Source: Erythrobacter sp047872805 (GTDB lineage: Bacteria; Pseudomonadota; Alphaproteobacteria; Sphingomonadales; Sphingomonadaceae). From it: a stretch of 64,000 bases of DNA. Below, piece after piece: positions 7,892 to 16,500 of the stretch. The position numbers and the translations under genes were made by a program. The number at the start of each line of letters is the position of its first letter. Position 1 is the first letter of the stretch. The stretch lies in NCBI RefSeq assembly GCF_047872805.1, contig NZ_JBLQUK010000014.1, positions 1 to 64,000 on the forward strand, written 5' to 3'. Under the pieces are notes generated by a model. The model worked only from the letters and a program-made list of their open reading frames with translations, did not search any database and was not told the origin of the DNA.

Positions 7892-9319
7892 TCATCCCAA
7901 GGATAAACGGAACCGCGCCTCGCGCTGCTGGCCATTCGCTCCAATCACGACGAGGCGAATAATCCACACCGCAGAGCCGCGGAAACGCTCCGCCGGAACA
8001 ATCCCAAGCCGCCCGCCAGGATTGGCAGCGACAGGGTCGATCACCCGCGTCCATTGCTGCGGATCTTCGCCCGCCCCGATCTCGACATAGGCAGCCGAAA
8101 GCCGGTCCGCGGCCACACTGCCGTTGACAGCAACGCCGGTGCCTTCGGCGGTCTGGACCACCTCTACGCCGCTGATCGCAGCGGTGACAAAGCTGTCAGG
8201 TTCGGCCTGCAACGCCGCTGCCGCATTGACCATGCCATAGCCGCTGAACTGGTCGACACCCGGAATGCCAACATCGCGCGCCGTTGAAATCAGGATATTG
8301 CGGAGCTGCGCAGGCGTAAGCTCAGGCCGAGCCGACAACAGCAGCGACGCGATGCCGGTTACAATTGGCGCGGCAAAGCTGGTGCCAGAGGCGCGGTAAT
8401 AGCGGCGATCCTCACCGACATAGGCCGCGCCCGGAGTGTAGTTGGCACCCGGTATGTCGCGCAAGGTATCGGTCCGCCGCGCGCGCAGCGAGAGGATATC
8501 GACCCCCGGTGCCAGCAAGTCGATGGCCGAACCGTAATTCGAAAAAGGCGCGCGCAGATCGTCAAGCCCAGCGGCCCCCACCGTGATAACCTGTTCAGAG
8601 CTGGCCAGCCCGAAACCTTCGACCGGCTGGCCGTCATTGCCCGCAGCGACCACGATCAACACGCCTTTTTCGGTTGCATAGCGCAGCGCCTCGCGCTCCA
8701 CCTCGGTCAGGCCCGGGCCGCCAACCGACATATTGATGATGCGTGCGCCATTGTCCGCTGCATAGACAATCGCCCGCGCGAGATACGAGGCGCGGGTGTT
8801 GCCAAAGGTGTTGAGCGCGCGCAGCACCATGATCCGCGCATGCGGGTTCACTCCGGCAACGCCCACGCCATTGTTCCAGCCAGCGGAAATCTGTCCGGTG
8901 ACAAAGGTGCCGTGCCCGTCATGGTCCCAAGGCTGGTTTGAATTGTCGAGAAAGTTCCAGCCGATCATGTCGTCGACATAACCATTGCCGTCATCATCAA
9001 CGCCGTTGTCGGCGATCTCGCCGGGATTGGTCCAAAGTGCATTCCAGTCGACGTCCAGATGGTTCCAGTCGAGACCGGAATCGATCACCGCGACAATCAC
9101 CGGCGCGGGATTCGCTGGCAGTTGCCGCCATGCCGACTGCGGGCCGCTGCCCAACCCGACGCGATCGGCCCACCAACTGTCGGGATAATCCTGCTGCCAG
9201 GTGCCGTTGCTGGCCATGAAAGGATCGGCGGGGACTTGCGCCTGTGCCTGACCGGCCAGCGTCAACAGCGCCATCATCGCAGCAGCAAGGGCGGCTCGCA
9301 TGTTCAACCGGCTCATCAT
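7892..9319 (-). CDS. Secreted S8 family serine peptidase, last gene of four-gene operon
   Basis: A protein of 475 residues. GAGGAG lies 5 bp before ATG at 9319, which overlaps the stop of the upstream gene (ATGA), so translation is probably coupled. A signal peptide (AALAAAMMALLTLAGQAQAQ) is followed by a subtilisin domain: Asp in VIAVIDSGLDWNH, His in DHDGHGTFVTG, Asn in VVAAGNDGQ and Ser in GTSFAAPIVTG. About 100 residues of predicted beta-sandwich follow (from SFVTAAISGVEVV to the end), possibly a substrate or partner-binding domain. A calcium-site-like Asp-rich loop (DNGVDDDGNGYVDDM) is present. The operon makes the two large exported proteins upstream plausible partners or substrates. 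Confidence 0.88.
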   Translation of the reverse strand: MMSRLNMRAALAAAMMALLTLAGQAQAQVPADPFMASNGTWQQDYPDSWWADRVGLGSGPQSAWRQLPANPAPVIVAVIDSGLDWNHLDVDWNALWTNPGEIADNGVDDDGNGYVDDMIGWNFLDNSNQPWDHDGHGTFVTGQISAGWNNGVGVAGVNPHARIMVLRALNTFGNTRASYLARAIVYAADNGARIINMSVGGPGLTEVEREALRYATEKGVLIVVAAGNDGQPVEGFGLASSEQVITVGAAGLDDLRAPFSNYGSAIDLLAPGVDILSLRARRTDTLRDIPGANYTPGAAYVGEDRRYYRASGTSFAAPIVTGIASLLLSARPELTPAQLRNILISTARDVGIPGVDQFSGYGMVNAAAALQAEPDSFVTAAISGVEVVQTAEGTGVAVNGSVAADRLSAAYVEIGAGEDPQQWTRVIDPVAANPGGRLGIVPAERFRGSAVWIIRLVVIGANGQQREARFRLSLG

Positions 9320-12093
9320 TCGTGCTCCTCGTGAAATTGCGCCAGATCGAGCGCGGTTCCGGGCAGTTCTTCGTGCGGATCGGGCGGAGTGAGCACCCGC
9401 GCACCCGCAGGCGGGACGCGGTCGCCCAGCTTGCAGGCATGGTATTCGGTGACCGCCGCCGGTTCCTTGATCCGGCACAGGTTTGGCTCGATCAACAGGA
9501 ACGGAAATTCGAGCCGCAATTGCGCGGTGATCCGCTCGCCCTGATCCTTGTCGAACATCAGCGTACCGAAGGTAAAACCACCAATCGTCCCAAAGTCCGA
9601 AAACCGCCCGAAGAGCGCTTCGCGTGACAATACGCCGGCCAGATGTTCGGGCCTTTCAGCGAGCACATTGACGCTGTCTTGCGGGGTCGCATCATATTCC
9701 ACACGGATGCGGCCGCCCAAGGTGACGCCGCTGTCGCATTCGCGCGAGGCATCGAAATTGAACCGGAGGCGCTGGCTGACCTTGGTTGTTGGAGTGCAAG
9801 CTTCTTGCCCCGCCTCGTCATAGGCCAAACCAATTCTGCCTGACCCGGGAAGCCGAATATCCGAAGGCACCGATAATTGCGCATCGCCATTGCGGTCGGT
9901 CACCGCCTGCACCGGATCGGCGGCGTGATCGTCCTGCGGACGCGCGCCGCCGGGGGTGGGTAGAGCTTGCGCGAGCTGCGAAGGGGCAAAAAGGCGGACC
10001 ACCTGACCGCCCAGTTCGCTGGCGTCACTGCCGCGCGCGATGGCATCCGAGGTAGCCTTCACATTGACGATAACCGGCGGCGTGACGGGCTGAGGCCGCG
10101 GTTCAGGCTCTGGGACAGGTTCTCCGGGATCAGGCGGTTCTTCGCCGGTGGGAAAGGGGCGTTCCCGCGTGCGCTGACATTCGGGGAACACTTCGTCCAA
10201 TCGCATTTCCAGCGCATCTGCCCGCGCCTTCGCCGCACGTCGGTCCTCTGGGCTGAAGGCAGGATTCATGGCGTCGCGGACCTCCTTTTCGAGGCCATCT
10301 CGAAGCAAATTGAATTCCTCGCACGGAGGCAGGTCTTCAGGGATCGGGGCGGAGGGGAACGGCATTTCGCGGAAGGGGCCGCCGCTGGGGGGCTGCTCTT
10401 CTTCTCCCTGCTCGGGAGGCGGTTTGGGCAGACATTCCTCAGCGATCTGACGAACCCGCGCCTCCAGTTCCTCGGCCCGGTTCAAAGCCGCCAGCCGATC
10501 TTGCGGAGAATAATTCTCGTTGGCGGCGTCCTTATATTCCTTTTCGATCGCTTGCCCCAGCAGGTCTAGCTGCTCGCAAGGCGGCAAATCCTCCGGCAGC
10601 GGGGCCGAGGGGAATGGGCGCTCGCGGAAGATCCGCTCACCCGGCTCACCCGCAGGACCGGGATCTTCGCCCGGTGGCTCGCTTGGCGGCGGCACTTCAC
10701 CGACCGGTGGTCCTTCTCCAGAAGGCGGAGGCACTGGTTCTTCCAGCGGCAGGAAAAACGGAATGAACAGCGGATTGGCTTCGGTGAAGGTGCAGAACGT
10801 TGTGCTGTCGAAAGCAAAGGTCAGTCCGGTTTCGGGAAATGTCAGCGCCGCATCATCGTCTTGCGGGCAATCATCGATCAGTCCAACCGGTTTCAGCAAA
10901 GGCCGCATCTGCTCCACTCGCTCCAGCAAGACAGTCAGCGCGCGGCCCCAGCTTTCACGCCGACTGCCATCGGGTAATTGATAGGTAAAGTCGGGCAACC
11001 CAGCAGAGACAGGTTCCCGCGAACCGGGCCCGCAATTGGCCCGCAACATGCAGCCAATCAAATCAGCCTGCACACCGCGCAGGGCGGCCAAGGCATCAAT
11101 GGTGGCAAAACGCCGGTCCTGAACCTTTTGCAGCGCGATGAAGGCCTGGCCGCGCACGGCTGCCTCGCTACCCGATTGCTGGATCAGATCGGCAAGCCTT
11201 TGCTGACGTTCGGCCAGTTGTCCCTTGGCATATGTCGAAAGCAATTGCTGAACGATCTCGCCCGCATCCGCCAGCGAGCTGGTGGCTCTTGGAGCCGGAC
11301 CCGAACCTGAAAATCCGATAACGCTGCCGCGCAGCGCCTGCGCGGCGGTTGGTGCGCGCGCGGTGACATTGATGCCTTGCGCCGCGATGGCGGACTGAGC
11401 GCTGGTCGCAGCCTGCCGCAGCGCGGCCTCGGCCGCCTCGACCTTGGTCAGTGCTCCGCCAAGAGAGCCAGTGACCGCCGCTGAATCGCTTACCTCCAGC
11501 CCGCGCAATTGTTCGGCTATCAGCCCCAGCTTGAACGCGCTCAGCAATTTGTCCGCGCGGCTGCTGTCTCCGCTGGCCAGGCTTTGCACCGAACCGATGA
11601 CGGTTGCGATCTGTGCGAGCGAATCGGAGAACCGGATCAGCGCATCCTGCACCGCTATCGCTTCGATCAATGCCGCTTGCTGCGCGCCCGTGGTGGATTC
11701 GTTCGCCACCAGATTGCTGAAATGCGCAAGAATATCGCGGTTCGCCAATTCGAGATAACGCTGCTGCGTTTCGAGCAAGCCGATCATGATGCCAACATCG
11801 CGTTCCAGCTGGCGCGCGTCTTCGCAGGTCTGAAACTGGGGACACTCCATCGTCTTGCAGCGCTCTGCCATCTCGGCAAGCACCTGAGCGCGGGCGATAA
11901 TATCCTGAAGGTCGGCGATCCCGGCTGCGCCCAGTGCGCGGTCGATGGCGCTGGCCTCGCGCTCGATCACATCGGCGGGCAGCGGCGCGGGCTGGCCCTG
12001 CGCCAAGGCCGGGCTGGCCCACAAGGATGCGACCGCTATTGCCGAGGCAGCAAGCCATCCGGATCGGCGAAGGGTCATGCGTGATTGGATCAT
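9316..12093 (-). CDS. Large exported modular protein of unknown function (925 aa)
   Basis: Signal peptide (1-31, ending SPALAQ). Residues 40-345 are helical, with coiled-coil-like stretches and Cys at 79, 84 and 90. A DSTTFCTF segment lies at 429-436, then a Pro/Glu-rich linker (450-500). Two tandem helical hairpins follow, each bracketed by Cys: C506-C554 and C591-C639, identical 48-residue spacing, each preceded by an FPSAPxPEDLPPC-like lead. After another Pro-rich linker, residues 675-925 form a C-terminal domain with DPVQAVTDRNGDAQL (Ig-like or carboxypeptidase-regulatory pattern) and CRIKEPAAVTEYHACKLG. The same architecture occurs in the upstream gene, which it overlaps by 4 bp (ATGA). 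No family is recognised. Probable periplasmic or surface structural protein. Confidence 0.75.
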   Translation of the reverse strand: MIQSRMTLRRSGWLAASAIAVASLWASPALAQGQPAPLPADVIEREASAIDRALGAAGIADLQDIIARAQVLAEMAERCKTMECPQFQTCEDARQLERDVGIMIGLLETQQRYLELANRDILAHFSNLVANESTTGAQQAALIEAIAVQDALIRFSDSLAQIATVIGSVQSLASGDSSRADKLLSAFKLGLIAEQLRGLEVSDSAAVTGSLGGALTKVEAAEAALRQAATSAQSAIAAQGINVTARAPTAAQALRGSVIGFSGSGPAPRATSSLADAGEIVQQLLSTYAKGQLAERQQRLADLIQQSGSEAAVRGQAFIALQKVQDRRFATIDALAALRGVQADLIGCMLRANCGPGSREPVSAGLPDFTYQLPDGSRRESWGRALTVLLERVEQMRPLLKPVGLIDDCPQDDDAALTFPETGLTFAFDSTTFCTFTEANPLFIPFFLPLEEPVPPPSGEGPPVGEVPPPSEPPGEDPGPAGEPGERIFRERPFPSAPLPEDLPPCEQLDLLGQAIEKEYKDAANENYSPQDRLAALNRAEELEARVRQIAEECLPKPPPEQGEEEQPPSGGPFREMPFPSAPIPEDLPPCEEFNLLRDGLEKEVRDAMNPAFSPEDRRAAKARADALEMRLDEVFPECQRTRERPFPTGEEPPDPGEPVPEPEPRPQPVTPPVIVNVKATSDAIARGSDASELGGQVVRLFAPSQLAQALPTPGGARPQDDHAADPVQAVTDRNGDAQLSVPSDIRLPGSGRIGLAYDEAGQEACTPTTKVSQRLRFNFDASRECDSGVTLGGRIRVEYDATPQDSVNVLAERPEHLAGVLSREALFGRFSDFGTIGGFTFGTLMFDKDQGERITAQLRLEFPFLLIEPNLCRIKEPAAVTEYHACKLGDRVPPAGARVLTPPDPHEELPGTALDLAQFHEEHE

Positions 12094-14288
12094 GGTTGCC
12101 CCCAGTCTGCTGATTCATTCAAGCTGAGCGCGGCACCCGGCAGTCCCTCGCGCGGATCGGGCGGAGTAAGCAACCGCGCACCGGGCGGCGGCGCGCGTTC
12201 GCCCAGCTTGCACGCATGGTATTCGGTCACCGCAGCCGGTTCCTTGATGCGGCACAGATTGTCCTCGACCTGTGCGCCGGGAAGGGCGTGCTCGATGTAA
12301 CCCCGGATCAGCTCATCAAGGTCCGTGGGATAGACCAGAGTGCCGACCTGATAATCGCCGATCTGATCGACTCCCACCGTGTAATCGTCGAGACCAAAGC
12401 CAGCTAGGGTGTCTTGAAGTATAGCGCTGTCTCGCGGAGCAATCAGGTTGATGCTGGTATGGCCGGTCACGTCAATCGTCACTTCGATGTCGAAACCGCC
12501 GTGATGCGTGGGGTCCGGGTTGCCGAAGAAATCCAGCAGACCCGCCGTCAGCTGTGCGTCGCCATTGCTGTCGGTCACCGCCTGAAGGGGATCGGAATCA
12601 TGGCCTTGCTGCGAACGCTGCGCCTGCTGTTCGCCCCCACCTGGCGTTGGCAGCGCGACGTCGATCTGTTCGGGCGCGAACAGGCGGATCACTTGCCCAG
12701 CGGTTTCCTGTGCCCGCGCCCCCTGATCGAGCGCATTGGAAGTCGCCTTTACGAATATATTGGAAGGCAGCGCGGGCGGCGTTTCGCTGATCGGATCTTC
12801 CGGATCTGTCGGCGACGGCGCAGGTCCAGGCAAATTTGGCGGTTTGCAAAGCTTGACCAACCGCGCTTCTTCCAAACGAAGTTCATCGGTACGATTATAG
12901 GTCCGGCGCACCACTTCTGCATCGAGTGGGGCGCTGGCGGCGCTGGCCTGTTCGATGAGTATGCGAATCTTGCGCAATTCTTCCTGCTCCTCGCGTACCC
13001 GGCGAAGTTGTTCGCATGGATCGCTCTCACCAGTTGGCACCCCACCTGCCAATGGCGGCTGTGCAGGAGGTGCACGGGGCGGCAATTCGTCAACGGGGTC
13101 TTCGGGATCTATCGGCGGCGGTGTAGCGGCAGGTGTTTCTGGCGGCGGATTGCAAAGGTCTACCAGCCGCGCCTCCTCAAGCTGAATTTCCTCGGCACGC
13201 AGGATGGATTTGCTGGCAACGTCAGCATCGATCGGGGCTCCGCTTTCGCGTGCTTTGGCAATAAGTTGCTGAATTCTGAGCAGCTCAGCCCGTTCCTGAC
13301 GCAATCGGCGAAGTTGTTCGCACGGGTCGACCTCGCCTGATGGCGTTCCGCCCAAAGGAGGCGGTGCCGTGGGCGGTTCTCTGGTCGGAGGGCTGCTGGG
13401 CTGCGGGGTTTCAGCAGGCGTTGTTACAGGGCCGGAATCAGGCGTGACGAACACAGGCGTAAAAACCACATTGCCATCTCGGAACGTGCAGAAAGTGGTG
13501 CTGTCGCTGGCCAGAGGAAGCGCAAGATCCAATACGAACCGGCCCGCTGTGGCTGCACCAACCGCATCTTTGGGACCGCAGCGCGCCTTCAATTCCGCGA
13601 TTTCTCGCACGGCAAGTGCTATTCGCTGGAGCAAGAAAAACTCGGCATTTCTTTCCCGTTGCGCAACCTCGCCAAGTATCGCCGATATCCGTTGCTCAGA
13701 CGCAAACGGATCGTCGGTTAGCATTCGCTGGAGTTCGGTCCTAAAACGATCAGGCAGCCCAGCCTGCTCAATCTGCAATTCCTTCAGATTTTGCTCAAGC
13801 CGCTGAAGTTCCTCAGCATAAGAAGAAGGGCAAGGCGTAATTATTGGATTCGACCGAGCCGCGACGGAAAAGCCCGAAGCGTCGATTGTCGGATCGATAG
13901 ATCGGGATAGGTCTGCTGTTGGACCAACCGGCAAGAGAGCACATGCCCTACGCAAACTATCCAATTGGGGCTTAAAACTCTGATTGAATTGAAATGCGAC
14001 GAATGCTCTTTGATTTTCTGAGACAGCTTGTTGCAGCGAATTCAAAAGATCCCCAGCCTGGGCGAGGCGAATACACGGATCGCCCCCTCGATCAATGATC
14101 TGCGTCAATTCGGGAAGCGCCTCATCTACCCGCGTCGCGATCCATTCCTCTTCATCCTTCGTCAAAGATTGCGAGACGGTGCTCTGCGCATTCTCCAACG
14201 CCCTCGTTTGCGCCGCGGCGGGGTTGGGAACTGCCAACCCGGCTGCTGCGGCAATCGCTATCCAGATCAGGCGGAATCGCGCCTGCAC
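12090..14288 (-). CDS. Large exported modular protein of unknown function (732 aa), paralogue
   Basis: Signal peptide (1-26). Residues 30-240 are helical with Cys at 72, 116, 153 and 237. DSTTFCTF lies at 262-269, followed by a Pro-rich linker (283-318) and two tandem hairpin repeats of period 102: C323-C379 and C425-C481, both spaced 56 and starting DPCEQLRR, with a Pro-rich separator. The C-terminal domain (510-732) shares with the downstream paralogue the stretches VKATS, GQV(I/V)RLFAP, ALPTPGG, QAVTD(S/R)NGDAQL, CRIKEPAAVTEYHACKLG and LTPPDP. The middle of this domain differs in length, so the two are diverged paralogues rather than a recent copy. The gap to the barrel gene upstream is 3 bp. 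Function unknown. Confidence 0.75.
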   Translation of the reverse strand: MQARFRLIWIAIAAAAGLAVPNPAAAQTRALENAQSTVSQSLTKDEEEWIATRVDEALPELTQIIDRGGDPCIRLAQAGDLLNSLQQAVSENQRAFVAFQFNQSFKPQLDSLRRACALLPVGPTADLSRSIDPTIDASGFSVAARSNPIITPCPSSYAEELQRLEQNLKELQIEQAGLPDRFRTELQRMLTDDPFASEQRISAILGEVAQRERNAEFFLLQRIALAVREIAELKARCGPKDAVGAATAGRFVLDLALPLASDSTTFCTFRDGNVVFTPVFVTPDSGPVTTPAETPQPSSPPTREPPTAPPPLGGTPSGEVDPCEQLRRLRQERAELLRIQQLIAKARESGAPIDADVASKSILRAEEIQLEEARLVDLCNPPPETPAATPPPIDPEDPVDELPPRAPPAQPPLAGGVPTGESDPCEQLRRVREEQEELRKIRILIEQASAASAPLDAEVVRRTYNRTDELRLEEARLVKLCKPPNLPGPAPSPTDPEDPISETPPALPSNIFVKATSNALDQGARAQETAGQVIRLFAPEQIDVALPTPGGGEQQAQRSQQGHDSDPLQAVTDSNGDAQLTAGLLDFFGNPDPTHHGGFDIEVTIDVTGHTSINLIAPRDSAILQDTLAGFGLDDYTVGVDQIGDYQVGTLVYPTDLDELIRGYIEHALPGAQVEDNLCRIKEPAAVTEYHACKLGERAPPPGARLLTPPDPREGLPGAALSLNESADWGQP

Positions 14289-14291
14289 CGA

Positions 14292-15608
14292 TCATTCCAG
14301 CCCGATGGTCAGCAACACAAATGCGCCGTAACTGGTGCCCGAATCGAACCCGATTGCGGTCGGCTGATTTCGCACGAACAGATCATCACCGGTGCGCGGG
14401 TTGACGATTTGCGCGATCTTGTCCCGGTGATTGGCAAAGCCGTTGACCGAGACCGCCAGATTGCCGCCCAGCTTGACGCCAATTCCGGCAAATCCGCGCG
14501 CCGCAAAGGCAGTGCCGTCGCTTTCGTCATCCACCAACAGGGTGAAATTCGCATCCGGCCCGGCGCACAGATTGCAGATGACATTCTGCCTCGATTCAAG
14601 TGATACATCGTAGAAGTCGAGACCCAACCCCCCTCCTGCATGAAAGAACACACCCCTTTCCACCGTCTGGGAACCGTCATAGTCGAGGTTAAAGAACACG
14701 GTGATGCGATCATCATCCAATGACTGATCGTAATCCGCGCTGATGTCGTTCCCGAAAGTGGGAGAGGTGACGCGGGCAAATATATCGGTCTGCGTGCTGG
14801 CATATTGGAACGTAAATCCGAGGCCGACTTGCCCATCCAACCCGACCGGATGACGGTAGCCGCCGCCGACAGAGAAATGCTCCACTTCGCGCTCAATCGC
14901 AGTGTCGAGCCCGACATTGCCAAGGAACAGGCCAGTCGATCCGCTTGGCGCGAAATCGGTGAAGACGATGCCTGTGTCGATGTCGCCGCCGGGCGGGGTG
15001 GAATTGCTCGCCCGGTCACTGCCGTCGGCATAGCGGAAATCGAGGTGACCTGATCCGCCGAACATCGGGAAACTGGCCGAACCCCCGCCCACCGGGCCGC
15101 TGACACGGTCATCGGTCTGCGCGGCGAATTCTTCGCCATTGCCAAATATCAGCGTGCCTGCGCCCACGGGAGGCACGAACATCTCCCCATATCCGCCAAA
15201 CAGATTGATCATCACGCGAGGGGTGTCTGGCCCGCCGGGCATATCACTGGGACCGCGCGGCACCGCCCGCGCGCGGTTGCCGGGCAGGTCGATCACCAGA
15301 TCGCTGCCTCCGGGAACCATCGGCACCGCGATCCGCCGCTGCGGCTGACCGGGGACCGCCACAATCAGCGTTCCCGGCTCTGCTGTATCGCCGGGAAAGA
15401 CGATCACGAGCGAGCCGTCGTCATCTTCTTCAACCGGCGCGGTCGTGCCATCGGGCAATTCAAAGCTCAAGCTGCCGCCCGGTATCTCTTGTCCGGTGCC
15501 GGTATCAACGATGACGCGCTGATTGAAAGCTGCCATCGCTGGCGCTGACGCGCCCGCGAGCAGACCGAGCACAATCGCAGATTTAAGAATTACCTTCTGA
15601 TAACGCAT
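14292..15608 (-). CDS. Outer-membrane beta-barrel protein heading the subtilase operon
   Basis: A protein of 438 residues from MRYQKVILK, with a signal peptide ending AMAAF. After cleavage comes a beta-rich domain of about 90 residues (VDTGTGQEIPGGSLSFELPDG, acidic EEDDD loop, then VPGQPQRRIAVPM), resembling a small Ig-like or carboxypeptidase-regulatory fold. A Gly/Pro-rich segment (PSDMPGGPDTPR) leads to a barrel of about 300 residues with alternating strands (FSVGGGYRHPVG, VGLGFTFQYAST, ITVFFNLDYDG, GVFFHAGGGLGLDFYDV, AARGFAGIGVKLG) and a final SYGAFVLLTIGLE strand. Two Cys (NVICNLCAG) could bridge an extracellular loop. It probably anchors or exports the downstream gene products, an inference from gene order alone. 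Confidence 0.75.
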   Translation of the reverse strand: MRYQKVILKSAIVLGLLAGASAPAMAAFNQRVIVDTGTGQEIPGGSLSFELPDGTTAPVEEDDDGSLVIVFPGDTAEPGTLIVAVPGQPQRRIAVPMVPGGSDLVIDLPGNRARAVPRGPSDMPGGPDTPRVMINLFGGYGEMFVPPVGAGTLIFGNGEEFAAQTDDRVSGPVGGGSASFPMFGGSGHLDFRYADGSDRASNSTPPGGDIDTGIVFTDFAPSGSTGLFLGNVGLDTAIEREVEHFSVGGGYRHPVGLDGQVGLGFTFQYASTQTDIFARVTSPTFGNDISADYDQSLDDDRITVFFNLDYDGSQTVERGVFFHAGGGLGLDFYDVSLESRQNVICNLCAGPDANFTLLVDDESDGTAFAARGFAGIGVKLGGNLAVSVNGFANHRDKIAQIVNPRTGDDLFVRNQPTAIGFDSGTSYGAFVLLTIGLE

Positions 15609-15675
15609 GATTGCCCCCAAAGACAGTTGGTGATGAGTCGATGCGCAACCTAACAAGGCTCGCGTCGGGGGCCGT

Positions 15676-15692
15676 CATCAACATTAATGATG
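15676..15692. promoter_or_regulatory. Candidate LuxR-type inverted repeat before the four-gene operon
   Basis: An inverted repeat CATCA-N7-TGATG with CATTAATG at its core lies 68-84 bp upstream of the barrel gene start and 17 bp beyond the LuxR stop codon. Its size and symmetry suit a dimeric LuxR-type regulator, and the adjacent gene encodes one. The link is positional; such short palindromes also occur by chance. Confidence 0.3.
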
Positions 15693-15708
15693 CGAACAGA
15701 ATTTCCTG

Positions 15709-16500
15709 TCAGCGCAATTGCGCAGCGGTAATCACCCTGCGCACCACGGCGGCCTGATCCGGCGCGTCCAGTTTCATCTTTACCTGTGCAAATTGGGTGC
15801 GCACCGTATTGATGGAAATGCCGTTCGCCCTGCTATAAGCAGAAAGCGACAATCCGCCCGCAAATGCAATGGCAAGCTTGGCTTCGGCATTGGTCAATCC
15901 ATACCAATCGATCAAACAGCGCGCGTCGAGCTGCAATTGCTGCTGTTCGGGCAACAGCCGCAACACCACCACCGGAGGAGCGGATGCGGCATCCTGTTCC
16001 AGTTGCAACTGGCTGGATCGGACAAACAACAAGGCACCATCCTTGCCATCCTGCAAGCGCGCCAGATGCATTTGTGCCTCTCCGGTTTGCCCATTTGGAA
16101 CGAGCGCACTGGCGATGGCCGCCTCCAGTTTTGCATGCGCGGCGGGAGTGTTGCCTTGCAGCACACCCTCGCGGCAATGCAGCCAGCGTCCGCTTTCCAG
16201 AATATCCCTCGCGCGGAAATCGGCAAAGATCACCTCACGCGTGGCGCAAATCATCATGATTCCGTCTTGAGCTGATGAGGCATGGGTTTCAATCAGGGCT
16301 TCCACCAGAGCCTTGCGCCGATCGACGGTGCCAGACATGGTCAGCCGTTCGCGGAAGAACCGGGAGAGCCAGGTTTCGTTCTCGCGTTCGGCCCAAGCGC
16401 TGATTTCCTCAACCCGGCGCTGCAAGGTTGCGCGCAATTGGGCGGGTGTCACCCGGCTGACAGATGCCGATAGGTCGGCGGGCTCGCCTTCTTCGATCAC
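15709..16500 (-). CDS. LuxR-family (GerE-type HTH) transcriptional regulator
   Basis: A protein of 263 residues with a C-terminal GerE-type helix-turn-helix (LTNAEAKLAIAFAGGLSLSA, then ISINTVRTQFAQVKMKL). The N-terminal 190 residues have no recognised sensor signature, though a PAS-like sheet pattern (GIMMICATREVIFADFRARDIL) is visible. The start is GTG at 16500, overlapping the esterase stop as GTGA; the open frame continues to 17259, but that part reads antisense-like low-quality protein over the esterase and is not real. It is last in an esterase-regulator transcript and sits 100 bp upstream of the four-gene barrel-subtilase operon, its likely target. Confidence 0.8.
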   Translation of the reverse strand: MIEEGEPADLSASVSRVTPAQLRATLQRRVEEISAWAERENETWLSRFFRERLTMSGTVDRRKALVEALIETHASSAQDGIMMICATREVIFADFRARDILESGRWLHCREGVLQGNTPAAHAKLEAAIASALVPNGQTGEAQMHLARLQDGKDGALLFVRSSQLQLEQDAASAPPVVVLRLLPEQQQLQLDARCLIDWYGLTNAEAKLAIAFAGGLSLSAYSRANGISINTVRTQFAQVKMKLDAPDQAAVVRRVITAAQLR

